Source: Chloropicon primus
Taxonomy: Eukaryota; Chlorophyta; Chloropicophyceae; Chloropicales; Chloropicaceae
DNA: 64,000 nucleotides
Direction: 5' to 3'
Assembly: GCA_023205875.1 (NCBI GenBank)
Contig: CP060765.1
Location: 62,001 to 126,000 of the forward strand
The notes under the pieces were generated by a model. That model searched no databases. It saw nothing but the letters and a program-made list of their open reading frames with translations, and was not told the DNA's origin. Both the position numbers and the translations under genes were made by a program. The number at the start of each line of letters is the position of its first letter. The stretch's first letter is position 1. Below, in pieces: positions 50,838 to 60,863 of this stretch.

Positions 50838-52282
50838 ATGGACCTGATAGCGGAGTACTACGAGGATGGCGAGGACAAGAGCAAGGGAGGGGACGGAGAG
50901 GTGGACGAGGGGAGGGCCAAGGCGGGGATCAAGGGGCTGGAGGAGGTGAGGAGGGCTGAGACGGCCGAGGCGAGCTCCTCCTCGGAATATTATTCCTCCT
51001 CGAGTGAGTACTACTCGAGCTCGAGTGAGGGGGAGGAGGAGGGCGAGGAGGGGAAGGGGAAGGCGGAGGCGGAGGAGTGTGATAGCGAGAGCAGCACGAG
51101 CGCATCTGGAGTGGAGGGGGAGGAGGAGACGGCCCGAGCCGCGAGCATGATCGATTCCCTCTTGCAGTCCAAGGGCTGGGAGGCCTTGAACGAGGCCGGG
51201 AGCGACGACGAGGAGGGCGGGGCCGCAGGGGCTCCGCGGACCAAGAACGAAGTTGAGGCCGATGTGCCCCTGAAGCCGCTGGAGAGGGACCTCATCCAAG
51301 GCACGGACACCATGGTGGAGGTCGGCAAGGTAAGGACGACGGCCCAAAGCAAAGACGTCCTCTCACATCAATCATGGGTGATGGTGATGATGGTTTTGAT
51401 GTGACGGGTTCCACCCTTGCCGTCAGCGCACTGACCTGACCCCATGTGTACTGTTCTCTCTGACTCTGTCTCTCTCTCTCCCTGCCTCTGCCTCTCGCGA
51501 AGATCTCCTGCGTGGTGGAGAACACCGTGGTGGTCCAGTACGGAGGAGGCTGCAGCGTGTACGACATCGGCAGCGTTTTCTGCGTGGGCCAAGGAAACGA
51601 GCAGGGGGAGGAGCAGCAGGCCGAACCTGCTGCCGGAGTGGAGGGCGAGGGGGGGAACCTCCCGTGCAAGCTTGCAGCGAGCGACCACCTCGCCTCTCCT
51701 TTGGGCTACGTGGACGAGGTTTTCGGCCCCGTGAAGCAGCCCCTGTACTCCCTGAGGTGCGACAACGAGACCGTGGAGAAGCACTGCAAGGTAGGCACGC
51801 GCGTGTACGCGGTCGAGAGGCTGTCCAAGGTGGTGGTCGAGAGCAAGCTGTACACGAAGGGGTACGACAACTCTGGAAAGTTCGACGAGGAAGTCGCCCC
51901 GGAGGAGGACGACTTCAGCGACGACGAGAAGGAGATGGAGGTGAAACGGGGCAGGAGGCAAAGGAAAAGGAAGGTCGGGGGAAGGAGCAACCCGAAGCCT
52001 CCCAGGGGTGGGGACCACCACAACAAGGGCTACCGCCCGCCCCAGCAGCTCCACCACCACCACCAGGCCCCGGTGTACCCCTCCTACTACCAGCCTCCCC
52101 AGCACTTGTACCCCCAGCAGCCGCAGCAACCGTACCACCATTCGGTGGGTCCCGCGGCCATGCCTTACGGTGGCGCGATTCCCCCGTACCCCCAGCACCA
52201 GCAGCAAGGGGGCTCGAACCAGGCCCCGGGCGGATACAACAACAACAACAACAGCAACAATAACAACCTGTACCAACAATAA
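50838..52282 (+). CDS. NAF1: NAF1, H/ACA snoRNP assembly factor
   Basis: 423 aa from two exons (50838-51329 and 51503-52282; GTAAGG donor, GCGAAG acceptor, phase 0). An acidic Ser/Glu-rich N-terminus is followed by the Gar1/Naf1 core: VGKISCVVENTVVVQYGG, then YDIGSVFC, LGYVDEVFGPVKQPLYSLRC and VGTRVYAVERLSKVVVESKLYTKGYD. A basic segment and a Gln/Pro/Asn-rich tail end the protein. NAF1 loads dyskerin/Cbf5 on nascent H/ACA RNA in the nucleus before Gar1 replaces it. The FGPVK and KG.DAS-like KGYDNS blocks separate Naf1 from Gar1, and the length fits Naf1. The intron contains GTGATGG/CTGA sequences, but I do not call a snoRNA. Confidence 0.92.
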
Positions 52283-52481
52283 GAATCAATAAGCACAGAG
52301 GGTGGAGGGTGGCCGGCGCGGCGGTGGAGGGGAGTGTTGGTTGTTTAATCTACAAGCAAGCAAGCAAAGACTGTATGTCAGGTCAAGCAAGCTTTAGGAG
52401 AGAATTGTATAAGAACTGTAGATAGAAATATCACTCTGTGCCATCATGGCCTTTTCTCAATCATCATCCCAAGACCGCCGC

Positions 52482-52538
52482 GTGCGTTACCAAGCCAAAT
52501 GTGCGTTACAAAGCCAAATGTGCGTTACCAAGTCTTCG
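52482..52538. repeat. 19-bp tandem repeat x3 of GTGCGTTAC element
   Basis: GTGCGTTACCAAGCCAAAT is repeated at 52482, 52501 and 52520 with one substitution. The GTGCGTTAC core (reverse GTAACGCAC) also occurs just upstream of the SulP and hexapeptide-repeat genes. Confidence 0.85.
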
Positions 52539-52628
52539 AAGGCACACGTCGAGCCAGCGCAGTGTTTGTGTGGTGATGAGGCGTCCCGCGAGACAGAGAC
52601 GCTGGACACGCACCAGGTCGACGGCGGC

Positions 52629-53200
52629 GATGAACGCGGCGACGAGGGCCGCCGACGGTGGTGGTGCTGACAAGGGAGGAGGGTTGTTCCCAGGTGTCAT
52701 CGCCATGGACGTGGACGGAGAGTGTGTGCAGAGCTTCTCGACGGACTCTGCGACGATCAGATCATCGAAGAGGAGAGTGACAGTGAGGAGGATAGTGGTG
52801 GTGCGGGTTCGTCCTTTCAGCCTGAGCCAGCGTCAGCGCAGGTGACCATGATGAGAGGCAACGCACGTCCTATGAAGACCCGCAATGGAAAGAGAACGCT
52901 TCGGGATGCCATCTATTGCGTTCTTCAAGAGATGGGAGGGAGCTTGCGCGTCAAAGAGATCCTTGGCCGGACGAAGAAGTATGTGTTCAGGCGGAGAGAT
53001 GGCTCTGTTTCTACTGATGAAGAGAGCATGGGGATGTGTGTAATGCTGCTTGCATACGCAGCCCCCTCTTTGTTCGCACTGAACGCGGAAGATATGCCAT
53101 TAGCAAGGAATGCTTGAAGGGGTCCAATGCTCAAGATGCAGCCAGACCCTCAAGGAAATTCCTCTTGTGCATGACTTGGCGTTCAATGGTTGTCTCGAGT
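52629..53200 (+). pseudogene. Disrupted HARE-HTH-like winged-helix gene
   Basis: The frame open at 52671-53117 carries an acidic stretch (EEESDSEEDS) and a winged-helix start (GKRTLRDAIYCVLQEMGG, then SLRVKEILGR). The matching end of the fold (CIRSPLFVRTERGRYAIS) is in another frame from 53036. A third frame holds the only early ATG (52629). Together they read as a HARE-HTH/plant chromatin-type domain interrupted about residue 100. Either it is a decayed host gene, or there are short introns I could not place (GTATGT at 52979 with GCATACGCAG near 53060 is one option, but it would remove half the domain). No confident protein can be written. Confidence 0.4.
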
Positions 53201-53598
53201 CGACGCCAAGGATGCAACCATCTCCCTCTTCAATTCTCTCTTGAAATGGGGGGCTATGCCCACCTTATGGCGCGATCCCCTTCCGGAACTCCCAACTTTG
53301 TCAGGATGTCCTCCCAGCATCATCATCCTCTTCTCCTAGTGTAGTGAAGCCCCCCTCCCTCCCTCCCTTATCTTGTCCATGGGATGCCTTCCCCTCCAAA
53401 AAAAACGTGTCGTCACAATCTGACAAATCTGCGGTCAGAAAAGCTTCTCTTAACTTTGGGGCGCCGGCCCCAGAGGTTGTTAAGGGTCCGATCCAATCCA
53501 ATTTCGATCAGACAGAACCACGAGAGCAGCAGCAACCGCTCCTCCTCCAGTTACTTACCTTACCACTACTATCACCACCACCGCTTGGTTCCTTCAGG

Positions 53599-54565
53599 AT
53601 GACGACGATGAAGACGATCGAGGCTTGTGCGATCCTCGCGGCTTTGTTCGCGATCGCGCCCGCGGCGGGCGCATCGGGAGAGTTCACCTACCAGGCAAAC
53701 GGATTAGACTGGGATGAAGTAAGCAAAGAAAAGAATACGCCAAGGCCCGATCTCAATTACTGATCCTTTCCCTTCTTCATCACCATCACCATCTCCTTCT
53801 CCTCGTCCTCTCGTCTCCTCTCAGGTTGCCGAGCTCTGCGGGACCGGCATGGCGCAGAGCCCGATTGATATCGTGAGCGCAAACGCCGTCCCGGCCTCCG
53901 CCCAGAAGGGCAATAGGGGCCTGACGACCTTCGACTTCGCTCCTGGCACGGACATCGTCATCGAGAACACCGGCCACGGCCTCAACACCATGTTCGACGT
54001 GACGGACTTGTCCGCGGTGATCGAAACGCCTGAGGGCCCTCAGTCCCTGGAGCCCCTGCAGTTTCACTGGCACAGCCCCTCCGAGCATTCCATCGACGGT
54101 GTCATCTATCCGATGGAAGTTCACCTGGTGACCAAGACGAACGTTACGGGAGACCTCGCCGTGGTCGGCATGATGTACAAGTACGGCAGCGAGAACGCTC
54201 TGCTGAACAAGCTTTGGCCGTCCGAGGCGGATGACTTTGCCTTCAGAATCAAGGGCGAGGACAGCGCAGCAGAGGAGGCCTACCTCCACGAGAAGGGCGC
54301 CAAGACCGAAACCGGGGCGACCATCGATGTGATGAAGGAGCTCCTCCCGGCGAGCAAGGACTACTTTGCCTACAGGGGGTCCCTGACCACGCCTCCTTGC
54401 TCCGAGGGCGTCTACTGGCATGTCTTGAAGACCCCTCTCGAGGCCTCCGTCGACCAAGTTCTCAACTTCCAGAATGTCCTGGCGGAGACCTCAGCGGGAG
54501 TAAGGACGAACAACCGCTCCCCTACCCCGGTGAACGGCCGCGAGATCGTCAGCTTCCCCAACTGA
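53599..54565 (+). CDS. Secreted alpha-type carbonic anhydrase
   Basis: 286 aa from two exons (53599-53718 and 53825-54565; GTAAGC donor, TCTCAG acceptor, phase 0). A signal peptide (IEACAILAALFAIAPAAGAS) opens the protein. The alpha-CA fold follows: AQSPIDIV, then LQFHWHSPSEHSIDG with zinc ligands His-x-His, EVHLV with the third His, and SLTTPPCSEGVYWHVL with the Thr-Thr gate and Cys of the family disulfide. It catalyses CO2/HCO3- exchange in the periplasm or a secretory/lumenal compartment, supporting carbon supply. The exact compartment is not shown by the sequence. Confidence 0.95.
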
Positions 54566-54572
54566 GCAACCT

Positions 54573-54681
54573 CCAAGCTCAAGTGCAGCGCAGGCAAGTC
54601 TCTAGTAGTGCCTAGGGTTGTTTCTAGCGGAGGATCGCTATCCCCAAGCTCAAGTACAGTGCATGCAAGTCTCTAGTAGCG
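54573..54681. repeat. Direct repeat in 3' flank of carbonic anhydrase
   Basis: Two copies (54573-54610 and 54644-54681), 71 bp apart, share CCAAGCTCAAGT, GCAAGTCTCTAGTAG and most bases between. They follow the CA stop by 8 bp, so they lie in its 3'UTR. The rest of 54682-54913 shows nothing. Confidence 0.75.
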
Positions 54682-54913
54682 TCTTCTCCTCCCCAGCCCG
54701 TGGTTTATATAGTCTCTCAAGAAGCAGCCAGTCTGTAATGCATGATTGCATGTTTTCGGGTACGAAGCAATCCGTCCGTCCTCGTGGACCAAGCCAATCA
54801 AACGATGAAAGGATACAATTACATTTTCGCGTTGTCTTGTAAGATGTCTTGCGGCGTGACGCCCCGTTGCGCGCTCCTCTCCCCCCCACACACACAACCC
54901 CTTCTCTCCCTCC

Positions 54914-55028
54914 CTACTGAATCGTTGGATTGTCGTAAAGCGGCGACCGGACTGGGTGCATAACACAAGAGCGAGCGAGTGAAAAAGCGAGTCAGCACAG
55001 GTATCGTCCTGCTCCTTCCTCTTCCTCG

Positions 55029-55077
<49 letters not shown>

Positions 55078-55628
55078 AGAGGGACAGGAAAGCAACTTAC
55101 TCAGGGTCGACTCAATCACCGGCGTGCTTAGCTTGAACAGGAGGATCACGATGAAAGCGCAGAGACTGATGAAGCCGATGCGCCAGATTTTCCCTGTTGT
55201 TGAAGATCGAAACGAAACAATATCGTGGGTGTCAGCCTCAGTCTGGATCTCAAAATCCTCAAGGCTTTGGCCGCCGTGTTGGTGTTGTCATCATTCATTC
55301 ATTCATTCATTCATTCCAATGACGATGCCTCAATCTAAAACTCACCGAAGTCCTCTTCGTCGATGTTGGTCTGGTCCGCCTTCTCCGCATCCTCGATCAT
55401 CTTCTCCAGCTGCTTCTCCTGGTCCTCCCCGAAGAAGCTGCTCATCCTCATCCTCATCCTCATCCTCATCCTCACTACTCCTGTGCTGCTCCTCCCACGA
55501 GTAGAAGAAGGGGTTCCTGGCCATCCTCTCCTCCTTGATCTTCTGAAGACCAAAGCACCCGAGGGAGACCCGTCGCAACCTTCCACGACTCCTCCTCCTC
55601 CTCTCGCCATCCTCATCCTCATCCTCAT
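54914..55628 (-). CDS. Small single-pass membrane protein, three exons
   Basis: Three exons (55628-55346, 55193-55101, 54951-54914) with GTGAGT and GTAAGT donors, AACAACAG and CACCCAG acceptors and consistent phases. The core reads SSFFGEDQEKQLEKMIEDAE, an acidic region, then KIWRIGFISLCAFIVILLFKLSTPVIE (membrane helix) and RSPLYDNPTIQ before TAG. From the internal Met at 55445 it is 76 aa. From the first ATG it is 137 aa with an Arg/Met-rich extension made by (ATGAGG)n repeats. A competing frame starts MARNPFFYSWEEQ and ends early. No family recognised. A palindromic element lies just upstream on the same strand. Confidence 0.55.
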
Positions 55629-55666
55629 CCTCTCTCGGACCAATCTCAGGACCGCCTCTCCCTCTC

Positions 55667-55692
55667 GAACACGTAGGCAGCTCGTTCGAAAG
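55667..55692 (-). promoter_or_regulatory. Dispersed leader element upstream of small membrane protein
   Basis: Minus strand: CTTTCG, AACGAGCTGCCTAC, GTGTTC. The upstream arm and GAG core are kept. 39 bp before the first ATG of the small membrane-protein gene. Confidence 0.5.
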
Positions 55693-55948
55693 AGGACGAC
55701 TTCAGCGACGACGACGAGACAATTCTTCCAGTAACGCTCCCCTCCTCCTCCGACCGTAACGCCCCGACGCGTCCTCTAACCGCCGCCTTCTCCTGCTGCT
55801 GCTCTGCTTCGCCTGTTATCCGAAGCCAAAGTATTCTGTGGCTCACAGGCGTCCGGTGGAGAAGAGGTAAGTTTGCCAGAGCGATGCAGGGCGGCCGGGC
55901 GAGAGGCGGTCGAGGGGAGGCGCACCGATGGACGCGTCTCGTTCTCCT

Positions 55949-55974
55949 CTTTCGATGGAGTGGTCGCGTGAAAG
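55949..55974 (+). promoter_or_regulatory. Dispersed leader element upstream of NMNAT
   Basis: CTTTCG, ATGGAGTGGTCGCG, TGAAAG, preceded by GCGTCTCGTTCTC. It sits within a likely first intron (GTAAGT at 55867, GCCTAG at 56027). The frame is open across it from 55928, but that extension is probably not translated. Confidence 0.6.
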
Positions 55975-56071
55975 ATTTGGTTCCGTCATGAGGATGACTG
56001 ACGAGGTTTGGGTTGCTGCTTGCCTAGGGATCAGGAGCGCGAGGCGATGGCCGTGGAGTGAAGGGAATGGG

Positions 56072-56881
56072 ATGTGGAGGGGTTTTCTGGGAAGGAGGGG
56101 AGTGTTGAGCGCAAGGACACGACTGGTGATGACGAGATCATTCTCTTCCGGTTGTTCGGGAGGAATTGGGACCGAGAAGCTCGATTGGGACGTCAAGGGA
56201 AGGGTGGAGGGTGGGAGCAAGGTGGTGCTGTTGGCGTGTGGGAGCTTCAACCCGCCGCACAAGGTGCACTTGAGGATGTTGGAGCTGGCGAAGGATGCGT
56301 TGGATAAGTCTGGGGTCCCCGTCCTTGGGGCTTACATGTCCCCGGTGAGCAGCCACTACAAGAAGAAGGGTCTGGTGGACGCGGAGCACAGGGTGGCTAT
56401 GTGCCAGCTGGCAGCGGCGCAGTCACCCGTCGTCATGGTGGACGACTGGGAGGCGACCCAGCCCCAGTGGTCGAGAACGCACGACGTGCTGGACAGCGTG
56501 CGGGAGCGGGTGGGCCGGGCTCTGGCGGAGAAGAAGGGCGGTGCCGGTGACGTTCGAGTCATGATCGTCTGCGGTTCCGACCTCATAGAGAGCTTCAAGG
56601 TTCCCAACTTGTGGTCGGACGAGCACCTCGAGAGCCTCGTGATCGATCACGGGATAGTGTGCATATCGAGATCGGGGTACGACGGGAAGGCGACACTGGA
56701 CAGCATCCCGGCTCTGCACGAGAGGAAGGAGGAGTGGCAGATGGTCTTCGTGGAAAACGACTTCCTGACTGACCTCAGCTCCACGAAGCTGAGGGCTGCC
56801 TTGGACTCGGACGAGTCCATTGCGGACTTGGTGCCAGAGGGGGTTTACGGGTACATTCTGGAGCACTCCCTGTACAAGTGA
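56072..56881 (+). CDS. NMNAT: Nicotinamide/nicotinate mononucleotide adenylyltransferase
   Basis: 269 aa from the ATG at 56072. Upstream ATGs at 55988 and 55928 are in frame but overlap a leader element and a likely 5'UTR intron (55867-56027). The enzyme joins NMN or NaMN with ATP to form NAD or NaAD. The nucleotidyltransferase motif is LLACGSFNPPHKVHLRM (GxFxPxHxxH). VCGSDLIESFKVPNLW and VENDFLTDLSSTKLRAAL (the SxTxxR motif) complete the active site. The N-terminus MWRGFLGRRGVLSARTRLVM is basic and could be an organelle presequence, unlike the usual cytosolic or nuclear plant enzyme. Convergent with site-1 protease, 85 bp between stops. Confidence 0.92.
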   Translation: MWRGFLGRRGVLSARTRLVMTRSFSSGCSGGIGTEKLDWDVKGRVEGGSKVVLLACGSFNPPHKVHLRMLELAKDALDKSGVPVLGAYMSPVSSHYKKKGLVDAEHRVAMCQLAAAQSPVVMVDDWEATQPQWSRTHDVLDSVRERVGRALAEKKGGAGDVRVMIVCGSDLIESFKVPNLWSDEHLESLVIDHGIVCISRSGYDGKATLDSIPALHERKEEWQMVFVENDFLTDLSSTKLRAALDSDESIADLVPEGVYGYILEHSLYK

Positions 56882-56966
56882 ACAAATAATTTTATTCTGT
56901 TAACAACACAAAGCGCAACGATGTGGCGCCTGTAATTTTTTTTACAAAAGCCCTCCCCCTGGATTC

Positions 56967-59900
56967 TTAGACAATCTGCCTCAGTCTCGTGTACCTGTTC
57001 TTCGTGGCCTTTATCTTGTTGCGCCTGCTCGTGGATATTCGCTTCCACAGGAAGAGGAGGGCGAGACAGGCGATGACGACCAGAAAGCCATAAATTTGTC
57101 TCTGGTAGTACGCTTCAAAGATTTTTCTGGCGTCGACTCGGGGCCTCAGCGACGCCCACTCGGGCTCGGTGGTCGTCGGCGGGGCGCGGCCGACCAGAGT
57201 TTCTTCTTCTATGTGTTCCCCGACTCTCTCATCTGCCCGGCCTCCCTGCCCTTCCCCTGGCTCGCCCTTATCAGCCTCCTGGACGGGCTCGGCCTCCTTT
57301 GCTTTTGGAACCTCTTCGGCGCCTTGGCTTTGCCGCTGGTACAGCGGGGCATTGGTGTGGCATCCCATAGGCCTCTTCAGAACTCTCAGCGCATCTTCCT
57401 CGAGGAGTTCATCCGCCCCGGGAGCTCTGGTTCTTGTTCCCACGTATCCCTGGTTGTGCACCTGGCCGTTTCTGATCCAGGAAGGATAAGCTCTTCCAGA
57501 CGCGTAACTGACAAAGTCCAGGAAGATCTCCGGGTGCAAGGAATTGCCGAGGTTCTCATCAAAGGCACTCGTGTCACAGTAAGCGACAACTTTCCCTTTG
57601 CCCGCCGCGGTCAAGCCAAGAACAGGCGAGCCGCCCCCTGAGAGGCTGAAGAGCGAAGACTGCGGAGGAAGGCGGTGCAAGGAAGTTCCCGTGCCCACCG
57701 GAATCGAGGTTCTGCCCAAGCGGAGTTGGCCTTTCGTAACTTCGTCCGAAAATGCGATTCCAAAGGGCGAAAGAAGCCTGTTCAGAGCCGGAACGTTGCC
57801 TCCCCCCACAATGGGGCTCCATATGCTTCTCGTGTTGTCGTCAAAGATTTTCAGTCTTTGCATCTGCCGCCTGTTGTACCACTCCCCGATCACGAGAAGC
57901 CCAAGACCTCCCTGCTTCACGTCACTTTCCAGCTTTGCGATCTCCTCTTGGTGGAACTCTCCCTCCGAGTCGCAAAGCACGAGCGTGCCGTAGTTGGAGG
58001 CGTCGAAGCAGGTCATGGAAGATCCCAGTACCTCAACGTAGTACCCATTACCGGTGAGGTAGTTGAACACTTCGCGGAAATTGGTGTGGGGGTGGTCCCC
58101 GTTCCAGTCCAGCATTTCCCTGCGGTACTCAAGGTCATCTATCGGGATGTAATCGGGGGGGTACTGGATGTTGTGGTAATCGTCCCACAGAACCCTTTGG
58201 TTCCTCGGTGGAGTAGGAATCACCATGGCCGTAAAGTCCACCTTGACCTCCTGCTCCCGCCCGTTCTTCTCCCCAGGAAAAGGAGGGGAATGGATCGTAA
58301 AGGTGATCGTGCCCTTCGCCCGCCCAGAAGAGAAACGCGCTGACTCCTTGACGTGAACGAAAAGGCCCAGGTACCCGCTCCAGGGCCACAAAACGTTGCT
58401 GTGCTCGAATTTGAAGACGAGCTCTCGGCCCAACGTGTTCGTTGGCGTCCACACCGGCTCTTTCTTGAAGTAGCCGTGGGATCCCAAGCCGTTCGTGATC
58501 GTGAGGTTCATCATCAGAGGCATGGCGCTGGCGTACAGAGGACTTCGTGAGTGGGGCCACATGTACTGCATATCATCCAAGAGATCGATTTTGGGGGGAA
58601 AGATCGTCACCTTGGGCTTGTACGTCTGCATGATTGCAAAGGACTTCGCCAAGTTCGCCTTTCCTGGTCCCTGGGCATAGATGCTCACCCCCCTGAGCTT
58701 GTCAGCGCCTTCCATGAGAACCTGCTTCATGGATGCGGGGTTGAGCTTCCAGTACCAGTCCTCCTCGGGCACAGAGCTTGCGATGAGGGCTGCAAGGCCT
58801 GTAGCGACTGGCGCAGCAATGCTCGTGCCAGACGATTCCTTGCAGCCCCTCTCTATCCTGAGGCTGCTCACTTGCTCCCCGTAAGTCACCACGTCTGGCT
58901 TGATTCTGCCATACCCATAAGGAGCCTCTTGTATCGTCATGCCCCTCACCTGAAAGTTTGCAATGTCGAAGTTAGAGTTGTGCCCCCCCACGCCGATTGT
59001 AAACATCTCATCGCCAGGATTATTCGCCGTGCCCCACAACGGACCCATGTTCCCCATCGCCACGATCACTATGATGCCGTTCCCCGCGGCCTCCTTGAAC
59101 TTGTCCACAAAAGGCGTGTCAGAGTAGTCAGGGCCGCCTATGGACACGTTGATGATGTGCACCTTCTTTATCATCGCGAAGTTCACGGCATCGAGGTACC
59201 AGGAAGTGAACGACTCCTGGTCGTCCGTGAAAACCTTGAACGTGTACAGTTCCGCGTCAGGGGCGTTGGCAGGGCACTGGGGGTTGACTGAGGCTATGCA
59301 CCCGGCCACGAAGGACCCGTGGCCGAGACCGTCGCTCAAGCTCTGCTGGTGAGTGAAATTCGACCTGAACTCGACGTGCTTCAGGTCAGGGTGGTCTTGC
59401 CTCACCCCCGTGTCAAAGATCCCCACCCTGATCTTCTGCCCCGTGAAGCCAAGCTTCCATATTTTTTCCGGCTTGTACAGGGACTTCAGCTGCCCTTTCT
59501 TGAAGGACGGCCAACCGAACTTCAAGGTTCTCCCCGCCCTAGTAGAAGTCTTCGTCTGCCCGCTCCCTCCATCTAGGCCCTCCGAGGAGAACGGACCGTG
59601 CAAGCGACCGGGACCTTTCACCAGAATGTCCTCGGGACCCAATTCTTCGGCCACCTTGTCCCACATGGATCTGTAGTCGGACTCTGTCGTGCTCAGGAGC
59701 CCGCGTCCCGCAATTTTGTTGTCCGCGAAGATCCCCTTGACCATATCGACGCCCCGAAGCGCCGGCAGGACGGACTCATCCGTCACCGAAACGACACCAA
59801 AGTCGGTGGGATACTTCACAGCAGCGTTCTTCCTGTCGACCCAATTCCATCCCCCTCTCTGCGTCTCGTTCAGCTCCGTGTTCAACCTCTCCGTCAGCCT

Positions 59901-60386
59901 CGCACGGTGCTCCCCAACCAGCTTGTAGTCCCTGAAAGTCACGACAAACCTCCTGGCAAACCTTTCGACCGGCTCGTCCACCACAGAAGCAGTGAAGTCC
60001 AAGTCAGCCCTCTCCAGGCCCTCCCTTCCCTCCCGCTCCACCCCACCATCGCGGCCATTGGCCTCAGCACTCCTCCAGGCATCGCCGACCGTCAAGTTCC
60101 TCCCCGTCCACAACGCTGGACACTTCCCCTCGTGTCCAACAACATGCTCCTGCTGCTGATGCTGATGCTGATGATGATGATGATGATCATGATGATGATG
60201 ATCATTATAATAATGTTGGATCCCTTCCTCCACAAAGTTCGTCCAAGCGCATGACATGAGAATCGCGACGAGTGCGATGGCCAGAGCTCTTGTAACGCGC
60301 GACTGAGTCGTAACGCACGAGGAGGACCACCGCCCACCCTTCCCGGTCCTCACCTTCTTCTCCTCCATGGGGTTCGTGTTCGTCAT
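56967..60386 (-). CDS. Membrane-bound site-1 protease (S1P/MBTPS1), subtilase
   Basis: 1139 aa, single exon, near the length of plant S1P. A signal or anchor (ALAIALVAILMSCAWTNFV) follows a polar start, then a His-rich stretch and a prodomain (RFVVTFRDYKLVGEHRARL). The S8 catalytic triad is VGIFDTGVRQDHPDL (Asp), GLGHGSFVAGCIAS (His) and SSGTSIAAPVATGLAAL (Ser), with MGNMGPLWGTANN holding the oxyanion Asn. The lumenal S1P-specific region follows, then a C-terminal helix (IYGFLVVIACLALLFLWKRI) and a basic tail. S1P works in the Golgi on membrane-bound bZIP/SREBP factors and other precursors. The start at 60386 is the first ATG; 60368 is a second option. Confidence 0.93.
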   Translation of the reverse strand: MTNTNPMEEKKVRTGKGGRWSSSCVTTQSRVTRALAIALVAILMSCAWTNFVEEGIQHYYNDHHHHDHHHHHQHQHQQQEHVVGHEGKCPALWTGRNLTVGDAWRSAEANGRDGGVEREGREGLERADLDFTASVVDEPVERFARRFVVTFRDYKLVGEHRARLTERLNTELNETQRGGWNWVDRKNAAVKYPTDFGVVSVTDESVLPALRGVDMVKGIFADNKIAGRGLLSTTESDYRSMWDKVAEELGPEDILVKGPGRLHGPFSSEGLDGGSGQTKTSTRAGRTLKFGWPSFKKGQLKSLYKPEKIWKLGFTGQKIRVGIFDTGVRQDHPDLKHVEFRSNFTHQQSLSDGLGHGSFVAGCIASVNPQCPANAPDAELYTFKVFTDDQESFTSWYLDAVNFAMIKKVHIINVSIGGPDYSDTPFVDKFKEAAGNGIIVIVAMGNMGPLWGTANNPGDEMFTIGVGGHNSNFDIANFQVRGMTIQEAPYGYGRIKPDVVTYGEQVSSLRIERGCKESSGTSIAAPVATGLAALIASSVPEEDWYWKLNPASMKQVLMEGADKLRGVSIYAQGPGKANLAKSFAIMQTYKPKVTIFPPKIDLLDDMQYMWPHSRSPLYASAMPLMMNLTITNGLGSHGYFKKEPVWTPTNTLGRELVFKFEHSNVLWPWSGYLGLFVHVKESARFSSGRAKGTITFTIHSPPFPGEKNGREQEVKVDFTAMVIPTPPRNQRVLWDDYHNIQYPPDYIPIDDLEYRREMLDWNGDHPHTNFREVFNYLTGNGYYVEVLGSSMTCFDASNYGTLVLCDSEGEFHQEEIAKLESDVKQGGLGLLVIGEWYNRRQMQRLKIFDDNTRSIWSPIVGGGNVPALNRLLSPFGIAFSDEVTKGQLRLGRTSIPVGTGTSLHRLPPQSSLFSLSGGGSPVLGLTAAGKGKVVAYCDTSAFDENLGNSLHPEIFLDFVSYASGRAYPSWIRNGQVHNQGYVGTRTRAPGADELLEEDALRVLKRPMGCHTNAPLYQRQSQGAEEVPKAKEAEPVQEADKGEPGEGQGGRADERVGEHIEEETLVGRAPPTTTEPEWASLRPRVDARKIFEAYYQRQIYGFLVVIACLALLFLWKRISTSRRNKIKATKNRYTRLRQIV

Positions 60387-60418
60387 CCCTTCAAACAATC
60401 CTCTTCACCGAAGCGTTT

Positions 60419-60444
60419 CTTTCGAGAGAGAGCTCGTTCGAAAG
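60419..60444. promoter_or_regulatory. Dispersed leader element upstream of site-1 protease
   Basis: CTTTCG, 14 nt, CGAAAG, perfect arms on either strand. On the minus strand the spacer starts AACGAG. 33 bp before the S1P ATG. Confidence 0.6.
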
Positions 60445-60675
60445 CTAAGAGAGAGACAAAAGTGATCGTGACCCCCCGACTCTCCCTCCCTCCCTGCCCC
60501 GCCCCTCTTCCCGCGCCCCTCCGCGCCGCAACTCCCTCCCCTCCGTCGTCTATATGCGCCACCCCAGCGATCACACACTGAGCGCGCAAAGGTGAGTCGA
60601 AGTGATCGCGATCGATCGCGATCGCGACGGAAAAGTGGACGAGGACATGGGTGGAGGCAAGAGGAGGCGGAACAG

Positions 60676-60778
60676 GTGAAAGCGTCTTGCTCTTGTCTTT
60701 CGAATGAGCGGTCGTTCGAAGGGATTGAGTTTCGGATGAACTGATTTTGAATCGGTTTTGTTTGGATTGGACAAGCAG
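60676..60778 (+). other. Putative 5'UTR intron of RPB11 carrying leader element
   Basis: Starts AACAG|GTGAAAG and ends ACAAGCAG (103 nt). It contains element copy 60697-60722 (CTTTCG, AATGAGCGGTCGTT, CGAAGG). It resembles the next intron (60864-60990) in donor and element, while the rest has diverged. Confidence 0.45.
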
Positions 60779-60863
60779 CAGCAGAGGAGAGAGAGAGAGA
60801 GGTGAGTCTTCGAGGACGATTCATGGTCTTCGAGAGCAAAAACAGAGGGAGAACGACACACAG

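Noticed and set aside
51374-51445. C/D snoRNA-like boxes (GTGATGA, CTGA, CATGGG/CCCATG stem) in the NAF1 intron
   Set aside because: Only about 45 nt between boxes, and no guide with a recognisable rRNA target.
55232-55293. ATGATGA/CTGA pair on the minus strand in an intron of the small membrane-protein gene
   Set aside because: Box C overlaps an (ATTC)n repeat, there is no terminal stem, and no rRNA match was recognised.
55928-56071. 48-residue N-terminal extension of NMNAT
   Set aside because: It overlaps the palindromic leader element and a good 5'UTR intron (GTAAGT...GCCTAG).
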